A stretch of 64,000 nt of DNA from Kryptolebias marmoratus. Taxonomy: Eukaryota > Chordata > Actinopteri > Cyprinodontiformes > Rivulidae. Positions within the stretch are counted from its first letter, which is position 1, and each line of letters begins with the position of its first letter. Below, in pieces: positions 13,101 to 25,699 of the stretch. A program made the position numbers and the translations under genes. A model generated the notes under the pieces. That model ran no database searches. It was not told where the DNA came from and saw only the letters and a program-made list of their open reading frames with translations. The stretch covers positions 20,619,433 through 20,683,432 of the forward strand of contig NC_051446.1 of assembly GCF_001649575.2 (NCBI RefSeq). Reading direction: 5' to 3'.

Positions 13101-15764
13101 TACGTCGGACAGTCCGGTTAATTTTATACCCTCACGTTTGCCTGCAAACCGCAGTTCACACACAGGATGTGACTAAACTGTGTCTCTTCCTGGTTCCGGT
13201 CGTTGAGTCCTCCGAGTCGGCTTAGAGCAAGAACAAAGATTAGAAGCTGAAAGACGCCAATAATCAGAGGAGTTGGGTTTACAAGCATGATCAGACTTTT
13301 GTTGCATCATATATTGAGTAATGGCATTTTTCTTTTTCTTTTTTTTCAAGCTAAATAAAGTTGATAAAGAAAGCTTTTCCCATGAAGAACATTACTATAT
13401 TAGTTCACAGCTTGATATTTGTTTTGATTTCTTACTGTGGTTTCGACTTTTGACCGTTTTCTTGTGAAATAAACGAAGACGTAAATGGTTCCCCCACCCC
13501 CATTGTGTGAAAACTCTTGGTTCCCATAAGTTGTGCAGACAGACAAGACGTGTTGCTTTGGGCTGTGGGCAGATCTTCGCACAGATAGCTCAAGAAATCC
13601 ACCTAATTTGTGGGTGTACGTCTGTAACGAGCCCATTAGTCAGTCAGTCTTTGTGTGGGTAGCAGTGGATGGTATACGTAGACGTGCTTTTCTCCTCCCT
13701 TGTCCTTGATTACCGCAATTTTTGTGTCATGAATATTTACCACGGGGGCTTCGCGGAGTTAAGATGTTGCGGGAAATCCTCAGCTGGGGGCTTGTTTAAT
13801 CTGAACCATGTCCTTTCTGAGCAGCTCTAAGACGCCTGGGAGAGCAAAGCTTTGGGAAAGGATGTGAAATCAGGAAGGGAAGGGAGACACCACGACTGAG
13901 AGGATGTGTATCGGATTGCTGGATGAAGGGTTGAATAATATCTGTCTTCCCATATGGCACTTCTAATGAACTGAGGATTTTTAGCAGCCTGTGGCGGGCT
14001 GGAAGTCATGTCTGGGTCTTGCGACTGAGAATCGGATTGACAGACCGTCTAGACTGATCCTTTATTTTTTATTTATATATTGTTGTTGAACCAGAACCGT
14101 GTATAATCCAAAGCATGCTTATGAGGTGCGTAGGAGTAAGGAATTTATTAGACCGTGGTGGGCTCGCCGCACGTTGACAAGAAGCTCCATTTTGGCTCAC
14201 TGATCCTTCATCAGATGTTGATGCAAACGAGCGGCACGTTTGCGGACAGCATGGTCGCTCGAGGCCTTTGTAGGACTGCAAGTCCTGCAAAATCCAGAGG
14301 TCAGCAAGCCATGTTTCAGATCTTTTAAAGCAGGGTTCTGTGGAAGCGTTATAAATAAGAAATCTCTCACCTGTTGTAGATGGCGCCTTGACTTTAGTTT
14401 GGAAAAATGGAGCTTAAATCTGACCGGCTATTCTAAAAACAAAAACTGTCTTTATTTTATGGTATAGCCATAATTTCATTAATATTAATATTATTATCAG
14501 AACATTCAATGCTTTATTAGGGTGCTTAGATATAAAATGCATTCCAGTGTTTTTATAAATATAGATCCTGTGTTTTATAAAAGTAAAACAGAGTTCTGCC
14601 TTTCTTTTTTTAATAAAAGTATTTGACAAACTTAAATATCATTATATTCCATAGTGCATAGTATATTGTATTTTTAATATATTTTATTCACTGATAATGA
14701 GGAAGAGGATGCTGTGTTTTGTTGACAATGACTGTAGTTTTTTAATTGTTGTAATTTTAAATTTAGGGGTTCTTTTGGAGTTTTCTGCATTTCTGAATTC
14801 ATTGGAGGATCCTACAAGTCCCAGTTTCAAAAATGTCATAACTCAGTTAAAAATATCTGAGCTCTCCTTTTAAGGTCATTAGCATTTATTTTAAATATTT
14901 GTTGTGAATTTCATGGGAGTACATCTGATGGTACAGGAGGCATTCCGCACAAAAAATATTTAGCTCTCTGTGGAAATTTATCAAATGCCAAACAGGAAAT
15001 TTATCTTTTTCCAAAGAATTTAATCCACAATTTGACACCCAAGTCTAGTTTAAACATGTAATTCTCAAAAAATCAAACAAATAAAATAAACATTAATACT
15101 TTGAAACCATTTAGGAGTTATTACTCGTGTGTTTAGCAGTAAGTTTTTGTCATTTTTGTATTGATTTTTGACCAGAGGAAGCCACAGATGAGGATTCAAC
15201 CAGCCTTCTCATTCGTCTGCCCTCCATGGAAACGACCCTCTTCATACTCTGTCAGGAAATAATCTGGCCTTGCTCGGGCCTATTAGATTTCCAGATACTG
15301 GATGACATGATATGATCACGCTGACATCCCACACCGGGGAGCGTGAGAAGTAAAAGGACGGCAAACAAAACAACGCTTCTTGTTTTTGCCTCTTTTTGCT
15401 CTGGAATATAAATCCGAAAAGGTTGTTCATCAGAGACGATACCCAAATCTGACTTTAGCGGCACTTTTTCCCCTCCGGTGTTATTTATCATAATTCCTGC
15501 AGCTGCAGCTTTTCTTTCAGGGTCCGATTTGTCTTTTCTCCTTTTGTTCAGGTGTGGCTGTAAACACCATTAATCACAACGCGCCTCGGTACTTCTATCA
15601 CTTTCACGTGTCTGTAACTCGGTGAAGCAGGTGCCAGAATGCTGCTCTGCTCTAATTAAAGCCTCCTCCTTCTAAATATGTCATCGCCCTTATAACCGAG
15701 TAGATCAGTAGCTGTAATTATTCTACATTTAAGAATCCGTCACTGGTTTCCTTTGATTCTTGAA

Positions 15765-16190
15765 GACCTATTTAAAGGAATGCATATCGCCCACTGCTCT
15801 TTATGCCAGAGTTTTAAACGAAGTTCATCTTGTGTTAGGAAATGACTTAGTTGTAGCTGATTTAACATTAGAGACAAAAAACAAACCTTACGTGCATGTG
15901 ATATGTGCCACGCTCAAAGTATGAGTTGTGAATAAATCTCAGCTACTACCACGTCAAATTTAGGCACAATATCTATAAAACTGACTGAGTTATGTCCATT
16001 TCTGTGTTGGCAAGTGTTGCTTAGCTGTGGCGGCCACCGGAAGTTGGACTGATGTCAAAATCCAGTGATTAGTTTCTGCAATTTTAATTTATAATCTGTC
16101 TAGTAGTTCATGGTTTATTTTGCTAACAGACGAACTCACGGACACAAGCAAAAACATCCGCCTTCTGCTTTGGGCAGCGTTTATAGGCAA
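15765..16190 (+). repeat. Dispersed repeat family copy
   Basis: Contains GGAATGCATATCGCCCACTG, the CTCAGCTACTACCACGTCAA block, TGTGGCGGCCACCGGAAGTT (the CCATCTT core is mutated here) and TTTTGCTAACAGACGAACTC, ending near CAAGCAAAAACATCCGCC. Order and orientation match the copies at 2.8-4.3 kb. Confidence 0.7.
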
Positions 16191-16452
16191 AAAGCAAAAT
16201 CCACCACGGCTGGGAAAGACAGAAACGGTTTAGTGAAACTCTGCTGTGTTTAACCTACCCTGTGGTCATCTTCTGATTCCTGACTTTTATCTCGTAAATC
16301 TTTTTTTTTTTGGGGGGGGGGCTTTGTGGGTTTTGGAAGTGACACGCAGTGACGGGTCACGACACGCCTGTAAACGCTGCTCCTCTGAGCCAAGGCTGGA
16401 TTCTGATAAGGACACAGAGGGTGCAGTAACATGTCTTCTTTCTCCCTCTAAT

Positions 16453-16473
16453 TGTGTGTGTGTGTGTGTGTGT
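16453..16473. repeat. TG dinucleotide microsatellite
   Basis: An uninterrupted run of about ten TG units. Confidence 0.95.
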
Positions 16474-16920
16474 CAGACGTTGCCATCCAAGCTTATCTCT
16501 ATAAATGGATTTGTGTTGGTGTACTCAGAGATCCCTGTATGATGCTCTAATCTGATTGACCGCCGCCCGGCAGACACGGGCGCGTGTTTGCGTCCATTCG
16601 CACGTCTACGCGGCGTGCAGGTGGGAGCAGGTGTCCGTCCAGATGTGTAGGTGATATTTGTCTCTGTAGCGCCATCTGAGCTGAGCAGACAAATCCCAGC
16701 CGAACAAGGGTTTTAGACGAACTCTTGCGTGTCTGCAGCTGTGTTGCTGAGCGAACACCCAACAGACGTTCAGCTAAAACTCGACGAATAAATGTCTAAA
16801 TGCAGCTAGAATCTCATCAAACTGTTGCACCGACGCAGATCGAGCTTTTAGCTTCTCAGCAAGAAAAGCATCCTTTCTCTGCCCAACTGAAATGTTACTT
16901 TCTTTATTAGCCTCAGACAT

Positions 16921-17400
16921 ACAGGTGCATGTCAGTAAATGAAAATATCACTGAAAAGTTCATTTATTTCCGTTCATTTTGGTGCTTATGGCTTACAGCT
17001 GATTTAGGATATTACATAAGACCAATAAAAAAAGGATTTTTAATAAAAGAAATGTTTACTTTCTGAAAAGTGTGTTTACGTACTGAACAGTGTTCGCACT
17101 CAGTACTTGTTCATGGCTCGGTTTGCGTGAATTACTGCATGAATGAGGTGATCAGGACCTCCTGAGATGTTCTGGAAGCCCAGCTTGTTCTGCCCTGTTG
17201 GGTCTGGAGTCGCTCATCTTCCTCTTGACACATTCTCTGCAGGGTTTGGTTCAGGCCAGTAATCCACGGAGGTCCTGTGATCGTTAAACCAGGAACTGGT
17301 GCCTCTGGCGACGTGGGCAGACGCCAAGCCAAATGTGGCGCTTCACGACCACAGTAGCTGAGAGTCATCCTCAACACACACTCAGAGACCTGATAACATC
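16921..17400 (-). mobile_element. Degraded Tc1/mariner-type DNA transposon fragment
   Basis: The left part ACAGGTGCATGTCAGTAAAT followed by ATTACATAAGACCAATAAAA resembles the terminal region of a Tc1/mariner family widespread in fish. The reverse strand of about 17.13-17.38 kb encodes remnants of a transposase C-terminal segment (CQEEDERLQTQQGRTSWASR corresponds in position to the stretch after the DDE-type NLWGIVKRKMR region). The frame is broken and most of the element is missing. The superfamily call is from remembered consensus appearance. Confidence 0.6.
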
Positions 17401-18374
17401 TTGTCAGGTTGATGTCTTTTGCAAGGTTTGACCTAAAAAGATCATCCCAGTTTAAAACTCTGGCACTCTATGAATTCCGGCCCTTTAATGATATCCAGAG
17501 CGCTTACAATACTTCTTTGATTCACTGACTCGGGTTCAGTTTTGCTGCCAAAGACTTGTGACGTTTTCAGATGTCCAGTGAAATATTTCACATATCAGTT
17601 TATGAAATGGACTCCAGACTAACAGAGAGTCAGATTAGCTTTCCACATACTGATTGGATTTGGCACTCGGCAGCTTTTATGTGTTCCCGTCTCTTCCTTT
17701 GGTGCGTTTCAGCATCTGATTACTTTAAGAAAAGGTTCTTCTATTATTCAAAGGTTCACTTGATCTGACTCCACTCTGTCAGACCTCAAATTATTTATTT
17801 ATGAACTTTGAGATTGCATCTGATTTCGAGTACTCCCGCACAGAGCCTTCCAGGAAATGAGGTATAAAGCTGGAGCTATATCACCTAGGATTAACAGTAT
17901 CAGCTTAATAATACTTTTATCTCCTCAGAATGTGGACCTCCTGGTTCTGGCTGTTATGAGACGATCATGGTAATCCTCGAGCGTTACATCTCATTTAACA
18001 GGACGTCACGGAGCAAAACGCTGACTGCCTGTTTTTCCTCTGGTTCCTGTGGTGGGGTGGGAGGGGGGAGGGCTGCGGGAGATGTGTCCATTAGTTTATC
18101 GTTGCAGCCTGGAAATGAGAAATAGCAGAGGAACACACACACACACACCTTTCTTTAGCTCGGCCTGATAAGCCAGTCGCCATGGCAACCACAAGGCATG
18201 CTCCACATCGCCGTCGAGCAAAAAAAAACCTTGAAAATGGCAAAGTTGCAGGAAAAAAAAAAAAAAAAGCAGCAAAGACTTGTGAGCACGTAGGAAGAAA
18301 AACCCCCGAAACCGTTACGGTTTTAACCCTCCTCACAAGTTTGTACCGACTTCCATCCATTTCTGTAGCCCAGC

Positions 18375-18409
18375 CCTGACCCTTACCCTGACCCTAACTA
18401 TAACTATTA
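18375..18409. repeat. Short degenerate CCCTAA-like run
   Basis: CCCTGACCCTTACCCTGACC followed by CTAACTATAACTA resembles degenerate telomeric hexamers. It is too short and imperfect to be called an interstitial telomeric array. Confidence 0.4.
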
Positions 18410-19280
18410 CTAGTACCCATTTAACCTGAGTACAGCTCACATCTGAGCCTTAAAGGAGGTTCTGCCATATCAGGGCCGGCCTTCAGTCCCCATAAGGAGT
18501 CCTAGTTCTGACAAGATGACTGATGATACCAGAGAAGGTCCAAAACCAAGTGTACACACACACACAGAAAACTCTGCTTTTAGATTCACAGGCTGCTTAG
18601 CTTTCCCAGGTAGATAAATTGTGCTCCTTGTCCCCGTTTCCTCCCCCCACCCCCCACCTCCCTTTCTGGCCCCTGTGGTTAAGTGAAGGCTTTATTTATT
18701 AGAAGGCACCGAGCTGCAGTTTCTCCTGCAGCTAACGCAGTTTGTCCCAATATTTTATCACATGAACAGACTGAAATTGTTTAAAAAAAACAGGGATTTT
18801 CATAAATATGTTGGCAAATGGACAAAAAGCAGCTTTATTGTAAATTATGTTGACAGTCTGGCAGATTTATAATTCAGTGTGGGGGGATTGTTTGTTTTTT
18901 TGTTTTAATTGGTAAAAAAAAAAGGTTGGCCTGGATACAAAGTGATGTGCACTTCTACATTTGGACTAATTTGCATTTTAGGCTGTCTGCAAATCGTACA
19001 GCACAATAAAATGAACTCATTTCATTTTATTTGTTCTTCCACCATTACTGTTGCAGTGTCTTCTTCTGGCATTTCTGCCATCTTCACAATCTCTTTGTAT
19101 CAGCTGAAGGTTTTGTTTTTTTTATTTTACTGTCCGTTCCTTTTTGTCTTTCTGTGAAACAGGAACTGCATCACATTTTGCTCCATCATTCTGCATCTTC
19201 TCCTCTGACTCATTGTTTTGTGCACGATGTTCTAACTTGTGCTCCATCCTTCTTGTTTTCTTTTTTCTCTTCAACTAAAG

Positions 19281-19528
19281 GAGGCGAGCAGCCCTTTGAA
19301 GGCCCCCGGAGAGGCTCCTCCAGAATCCAGACCGGATTATTTCTTGATTAACTGCTGATTGTGGACTCAGCATCCCGGGCTTGTCGACGAGGGCCCCCCG
19401 CCTCCAGCTCCTGAACCATTTATCACTGAAGAAAGCAACAACAATGTGACCGCTGGATTCAGTCAGAACCATGTGACCTGCTAATATGGATCTGAGAAGC
19501 AGCACACACTGAATCAACGCTCAGCCAG
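19281..19528 (+). other. ptpre: Probable non-coding 5' UTR exon of ptpre
   Basis: A pyrimidine tract ending CTTCAACTAAAG precedes 19281, and CAG followed by GTAATT forms a donor after 19528, giving a 248-nt GC-richer block between A/T-rich flanks. It has no long open frame. It carries three upstream ATGs: 19444 and 19471 are each followed directly by TGA, and 19486 opens eight codons that stop at 19510-19512. The nearest downstream acceptor of the gene on this strand is at 33291, so it would be joined to the first coding exon. This is inferred from splice signals only; it could be an unrelated non-coding transcript or a chance pairing of sites. Confidence 0.4.
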
Positions 19529-22129
19529 GTAATTCAGTAACTCTCTGACGTCCACGCACGAACGTTTCTGCTCTACCTTCTGTGGGAGTTCCCACCACAG
19601 TCAGGACTTCTACAGAGTTGTTTGTTTTCTTTGCTCTTTGAATGTTTTTCTAACAACCCGACGACACGGTTTCCTTTTTTTTTTTTTTAGGCGACTTCCT
19701 CGTTTTGGTTAGTCACGGCTTCCAATCTGTCATCAAAATCTGCTGGTTTAGTAACAAAACAAAACAAAAAAAAAAAGACCAAGAAACAGGAAGTGGAGCA
19801 AAAACGATGTAGTGCTCACGAGTGAAAAGACTATAAACCTTTAAGGAATAGAATCAATTCTGAAAGCTTTGTATGTATTTTGTGCAGAGGTGAAGGAGAA
19901 TCAGAAACAAACCAAAAGCTTTTATGGTTTTAGTTTTATAATGGTTGTCCTGTTTCAAACGTGTCGAAGCTGGGAGTATTGTGTGGTACATTGAAACTGG
20001 TATTTTTTTGGGGGGGGGATTGCAGGACTTTAGTGTTACATCAGAGCTCCTAATTAAATTTCTGATTAGAACATTTTCTGCATCACAGAAAACAGAACAT
20101 GTCTCTAGACTTTTCCCTCCTGAACTCGCTTTCTGCACATTCTGACACGAGATCTGTTCTGTTAAACGTGTTTTACGAGAGAGTAGACTGTCCAGATGTG
20201 AGGCCGACCTTTGCTTATGTAGAGTTTTGTTTTATTCTTCGTCTCAGTGTGAATGTCTTCATCACTGTTAGTAAAGATGTTCACACCGCCTGCCCTCGTA
20301 AAGGTTAACGTCGGGTTTCACTCAGTCTACAGAATCTTAATTTAAATGTGTTCCTCTTCACCAATCTGTCCCTAAAATCCCATAATGTCTGAGCAGCAGC
20401 TCGTCAGCAAACAAGTTAACCTGTGTCAACCCAGAGATCTATCAGAATCGCTTACTTAATCAGTTAATTATGATCCAGAAGCCTCCAGAGAGGTTGTTGA
20501 TGTCTTAATTATAGTTTTTAATCATCAAATTGCATGAAACTCATCTTCTTCTGCGCTGCAGCTGCAGTTAAGTTGCCCCCTCAGCGTTTGAAAACGGTTT
20601 TTCTTCACATTTTTGCATTTTTGACAAGTTTCCAGGTTTATCACTGCAGACTTGGACTGCAGGTGACACAGTCTCCTGTCTCTGTCTGCTCTTTTATTTG
20701 GTGTAAATGACGTTACGTCACCTTTTTCCTCAGTGGTACAGTAAATTGGTTTGTTCCCAACTAATTTATGCTCCTTAAAATCCTGTTGCGTTATTCAAAA
20801 GGGTCAGCATCTCTAAGACGGAGCTATCAGTAATTAATTTCTGGAGGAAACCTGCTGGATTTGAGTATTCTCCTCCCCTCACTTGTCTGCACGTTACTCT
20901 TTTCAATATTTCCTCTCGTCCAGCATCCAGAAAACTGCAAACCTTTCATCGTAACATCGGGTACGGTTGCTGGGGCTTCTGGATAAATGGCTAACATCCT
21001 TAAGAAACTCTGATCTGATGAGTCCGCCTTGTTTGTTTGGTCTCCACAGAAAACTAGTTACCGCTTTACAAGAGGATTACTACTGAAAGGACTGTCAAAC
21101 ACAATGATGAGTGGTTCAAAGAAAAAAGAATCAATTCACTCATTAAAATGTCAATTTATGTCACGTTTCCTTTAACATCGAAGCACTTTAATGACACCAC
21201 TTTCCAGCTGAATTAATGTTAGGATGAACCTTTTTAGGGTTGCTGAAAATATTAGTATTTTTCTAAAATCTGCACATTTTCTCACATAAGACCGTTTTTA
21301 TATCACTGCACTGCTCAAAACTATTAAGTTTAAAGTCAGTTAAGTTTGATTTTATTGTGACTTGTCCTTTTGTTTGTAGGAATGATTAAATACGGGCTTT
21401 GTTTCTGTCACTTAGGATGATAATTGTCGGTCGTTGCATCAAGTCGGACACCAGCAAAAATCAGCGCTTCAGATTTATTTTACACTCTAATTTCTTGCTG
21501 TGCAAACCAAATATTTTAGTCCCCCCCTGAGCTGTTTAATGATACGTGGAGGCCTGTGACCCTGAAACAAGGACAAAGAGGGAATGTGTGGATGGAAAAC
21601 AAGAGCGGTAGTCCTAAAATGTTAGGAAGGAGAAAGGAAGCGGGCTATCTGTGTTTGCGTTAAAACGTGTGGAGAAGTCATTGTCTGCCCAGCTGCTTCT
21701 GCGTGTATCTTATCCAGAGTGTTTGTCAGGAGTGCGTGGCTGTCCCCCCCGCCCCCCGGTACAGGAAGAGGGAAGGAAACGGCCTCTATCAAACAGCAGA
21801 TGGAGGACTGCGTGTGCTTACACTGCAGAAACACGCACATAAATAAAGAGGCAAAGTTCTCAGAGTACAGGAGCCTTCACAGGGAGGGTGACCCTGATCA
21901 TATGTTACACATGTCAGCTGTGGAGAAGCCGAAATTCAGCTCATACAAATGATTTTTTCTGTAACAATGATGCTTATTCTAGTTTCAGGTTTATTTTGCC
22001 GTCTTGACTTCTAATGCAGTTCCTTAAAAACCACTGAAAGGTCTCAGGTTTATACCTGCAGATGTTTGGAGTTTTTATCTCCTGCTGCCAAAAGCAAAAC
22101 GGTGATGATGTTTTAGCCTGTGTTTATTT

Positions 22130-22285
22130 GTCTGTAGCGTTAGCAAAATATCTCGTGAAGCAGTGACATATTGTGATGTTGTGACCAAAATGACTGAAGC
22201 TCCACCGTCTCTCTGCAAAAGAAGATTTTAGTCTAAAACTCTGGCATGACAGGTGGTGGGCGATATGCATTCCTTCGGGGAACGT
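22130..22285 (-). repeat. Dispersed repeat family copy, reversed
   Basis: Reads TTAGCAAAATATCTCGTGAA, then AGTCTAAAACTCTGGCATGA and GGGCGATATGCATTCCTT. These are the reverse complements of the end and start blocks of the family, with the middle deleted. Confidence 0.65.
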
Positions 22286-22841
22286 TCGGCTGTTACTTCA
22301 GTTCTCAGCCTCTGAGGTGGAGACGTTAGAGTCTCTCTGGCCTGCAGGTGAGATAAACTCGTCTCGCTGGGATTCAGCAGAACGTGTCGTGGTTTCCTCT
22401 CCCCTCTGCTCCTCAGTGGTGACTTCTGATGGCCTCCATGCTTCAGTCAGAAGCTGTTAGCCACAGAAAAGCTTGTTCCCCGACACACCAGTCTGTCACA
22501 AAGAGCTTTTATCCAGCTGCGTTTCAGGCCTGGATGTTGTACATCTTTTCTCTTTTTTTTTCACCCTCCCCAAGAGCCTTTTGACTTGGGCTAATCATTT
22601 TCTCTGTGTGGCCTGCGTGAGTGTGTGGGTTTTCTTTCATTTTTTTTTTTTTTAAATTCATGTAACAAGGCTGCTTAGGAGGGAGGACAATGCGGCTCAC
22701 TATGGTGCCCATGAATGACTCATATTCCTATAGAATTCAGACAAAGACCAAACGACAGAGTTACACAATGTTAATCAACAAAGTGCTGCTCAGAATGTGC
22801 TCTGCAGGGGCTGTGATCCTGCAAAAGAGGATTGTTGGAGC

Positions 22842-22870
22842 GTGTGTGTGTGTGTGTGTGTGGGGGGGGG
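22842..22870. repeat. TG microsatellite followed by a G run
   Basis: About nine TG units run directly into ten G residues, forming a purine/pyrimidine-alternating to G-tract junction. Confidence 0.9.
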
Positions 22871-24268
22871 GAGTGCACAGTTGAGGTTTGCAGCATGATT
22901 ACCGTGTTTCCACTTCCAGTCTCTTCCACAGGGAATGTTGTTCCGACGGTCCGTCGCTGCTGCTCCTCTGCGGATCTAGACTGTGCCGCAACAAGAGAGT
23001 TGTTTTGTTTTGCGGGGGTTTTTTTTTTTTTTTTTTTTAGATGTTTGTCCAACCTGTTGTCGCCTGGAGTGTGATAAGGGAGCATAAAGGGGCTGTTATT
23101 CTCTAAGATGAATAAGCAGCGCTGCGAAGGGCCGGTTTTGCTATGGCAACCGGAGCCTGTCAACAGTAAAGCCTTTACTTCCCCTGCAGTCTGGGGACAT
23201 GTCACCAACCAGAAGACGCTGTCATCGGACTCCTTTCAAACAGAATGAGCTTTACGGTGTGTGTGTCTGCACCGAGCAGACCTGTCTGCAGAGCGGCAGA
23301 GGCAGACTCTTCATCCTCACAGCACGGACTCTTATCCCCTCTGGTTCTCTCCTCCTCCTCCTCCTCTTCTGTCTCTCGCTCAGAATCAAGTGGCTTTTTG
23401 TTCTCCCGCAGCGGTGCTTATCGCTCGTTTCTCCATGGCTGCCCTCCCCACCCCTCTCTTTTGGAATGAAAGGGTATTTTGGTGGTTAGATCTTCCTCCT
23501 GCAGATCCCACAAGACTTCTGTTTTTGTTTTGAAGTCAGGTTAACCCCAGGCCTCGCTCTAGTGCTGGTGTTAAATTATTTTCACGTCAATAGGATAAAA
23601 AAGCTCGTGGATTGTCCTGATTACAGCCTCTGACACTGCAGTTTATTTAAAATCACTTGAGTGAAGTGGGTTTGTTTGTCCCGAAGGATTCCTCACTTGC
23701 CTGTTATTTCTGTGCTTGGTAAACACGAGGAAGAGCCGTACAGGGAGATGGAGTGGTTGGTTGGAATGCACTCTGCAATTACAATTTCTAAAGGCATCTA
23801 AATTAGCCGTTGTGTCTGCGCATATATATCCATCTGCGTAAGTAATTTGACCAACCATAAAAGTGTCACATGTAGTGGCGGAGCTGACAGGATTTAAAAC
23901 CTCGATCTTAAACCCGCTGAAGCCGGGCCCGAAACGCCGCCTTTCGGTCTCCACGACGTCTGGTTTTATAACTGCGCTGCTGCTGTCCGCTCTAAACTCT
24001 GAACAGAAACCTCCCCTGCAGCCATTCGAGTCACTGAACGTTCTTCTCGTTCTCAGCTCCTGTCCAGCCCATTAATCTCTCTGTGACACACCTTTCAGAT
24101 AACGTGACGCGTGACAACAGTAACTGTGGGAATGAAGTAATCCCTCCTGCAGTAAATTACGTCGTCGTCAGCGTCACGCAGCCAAAGGCAGGTGGCGTTT
24201 GCCAACCATGTCTCGATCACTTTTGTTATAAATGGAAGAAATAAGACGCAGTGTTTGACTCTTTATAA

Positions 24269-24599
24269 CAATGATTCCCAAAGTTGGGGTCGGGACCCCC
24301 ATGTGGGTCACCCAACACAAAGTAGGGGTCCTTAGATACTCTCCAAATATCAAGTTACAATTAAAATCCCAGTTTTTATGAAATATTTACACTATAATTG
24401 TTACAGAGAACTGAAATACAAGTCATTTAATGATTTAAAAAATAGCAAAATGTATGCTAAGACTGTTTGTGTTGTCATTATGCCCTTATTTAATAGGATC
24501 ATTATCACTTTTGGATATTTAAACAGCCAACAGATGGGGTCACACACCTTTGACACTGTTATTTTATTGGTCGGAAGCTGAAAGGTTTGGGAACCACTG
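24269..24599. mobile_element. hAT-type non-autonomous element with 8-bp target duplication
   Basis: Begins CAATGATTCCCAAAGTTGGG and ends GGTTTGGGAACCACTG, a terminal inverted repeat of the hAT form CAGTGGTTCCCAA. The flanks are CTTTATAA (24261-24268) and CTTTAGAA (24600-24607), a 7 of 8 match expected for an aged hAT target-site duplication. The 331-nt interior is A/T-rich and has no transposase. Confidence 0.85.
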
Positions 24600-25309
24600 C
24601 TTTAGAAGCATCAACTTTAAATGGAGCCGGCTAAGATAAGCATCTTATGGCTGAAGTCTTAAAGGGCAAAACATGAACATAAAGCTTGGATTTATAAAAA
24701 CTAGAAATAAGGACCAACATATTCTCAGAGCTTAAACACGCTGCCTCATCCACTGTATAAAAACGACTAATTTATCAGTAATTGTCACTTTCCTGACATA
24801 CTTTAGGATTCGTCGAGGTTTTGTTCCTCTTTTCCTCTCTTTTTTCCCCCCACTAGTATCTACATAGCTGGACGATAATGAGAAGTATCACAGCGCTGGT
24901 ATCGTCATTTTGAGCCCAGCTGCCCCGCATTAGCCCTGCTATCGACGGCTCTGAATCCAGCCCATAATTGCTCTGCTTCAGAATAATTGAAAAAAAAGGG
25001 GGGGACGAGGTGAATCCCAGAGGGGGGAGAAAGATGGATGCTGTGGCGTTGAGAGCCAGTGTGAAGAGCGGGAAGGACACGACGAGAGACGGTCTAATGT
25101 CCCCTCGAAGCGACGAGGATCCACGGGCAACACGATCGTCTCTCTCAGCCCACAGGAGCTTCGGTGCAACTTTTTAGTGTTTGGAGGTATGCTTGCAGAA
25201 GTCTCGCTTTGTGCAGCTTATTATTAGTGAAGGCGGACGGCGCGTGTGTGAGAGTCTCTGTTACCGAAATACCTCCTCAACCACTGAATTAAACTCGTCA
25301 GACTGAATG

Positions 25310-25640
25310 TTCAACTGCACCTTAACGTTTAGAGTCAACCCGACTCAATATGGCTGCCACAGCCAACTCACCTTAAAATAAAAAACAACAAAAACAAACA
25401 CAAAAATGGGTGTGACTCAAGGCTCCAGCACAAGAGGTCAAGAAGTCGGTTCGCGGTCACGTGGTGGCGAGCCGTTCGTTTTCGCCCTCACCTCTCATCG
25501 CCCATGAGAAAGCGTGGTGGTCGCTGCGAGCCATTTATAAACACATGCTCTGAGTGAGACATACGTGTCATTTCTCAACGTGAAATGATCTCAATCTAAA
25601 ACTGTCATGAAATGCATTCCTGCACTGAATGTTAGGGCTT
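25310..25640 (-). repeat. Dispersed repeat family copy, reversed, with internal insertion
   Basis: Carries GAGTCAACCCGACTCAATAT and TGGCTGCCACAGCCAACTCA at one end and CATGCTCTGAGTGAGACATA then CTGTCATGAAATGCATTCCT at the other. These are reverse complements of family blocks. Between them lies a CpG-bearing segment at about 25440-25530 not shared with the other copies. Confidence 0.6.
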
Positions 25641-25665
25641 TAATTTGCAGAAGTTATTGCAGAAG

Positions 25666-25666
<1 letters not shown>

Positions 25667-25698
<32 letters not shown>
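25667..25698. repeat. TG dinucleotide microsatellite
   Basis: Sixteen uninterrupted TG units, the longest pure dinucleotide run noted in the window. Confidence 0.97.

Positions 25699-25699
<1 letters not shown>

Larger units (their letters stand above)
1..19280. other. Non-coding upstream or intronic DNA, no gene recognised
   Basis: No open frame here has codon structure, splice signals or similarity that I recognise as a protein exon on either strand; all open frames are short and most overlap repeats or low-complexity DNA. The stretch holds several copies of a dispersed repeat (about 2.8-4.3, 5.8-6.2 and 15.8-16.2 kb), an A/T-rich minisatellite near 9.7-10.1 kb, a Tc1/mariner remnant near 16.9-17.4 kb and a TG microsatellite at 16.45 kb. 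It is probably DNA upstream of, or a first intron of, ptpre, because mammalian PTPRE also has long 5' introns. Its true first exon and promoter were not found. Confidence 0.5.

Noticed and set aside
18375..18409. Interstitial telomere-like CCCTAA run
   Set aside because: Too short and degenerate to infer chromosome fusion or a telomeric origin.
22771..23208. A 145-codon minus-strand open frame
   Set aside because: It runs through the TG microsatellite (HTHTHT) and a poly(T) tract read as lysines, so it is a low-complexity artefact.
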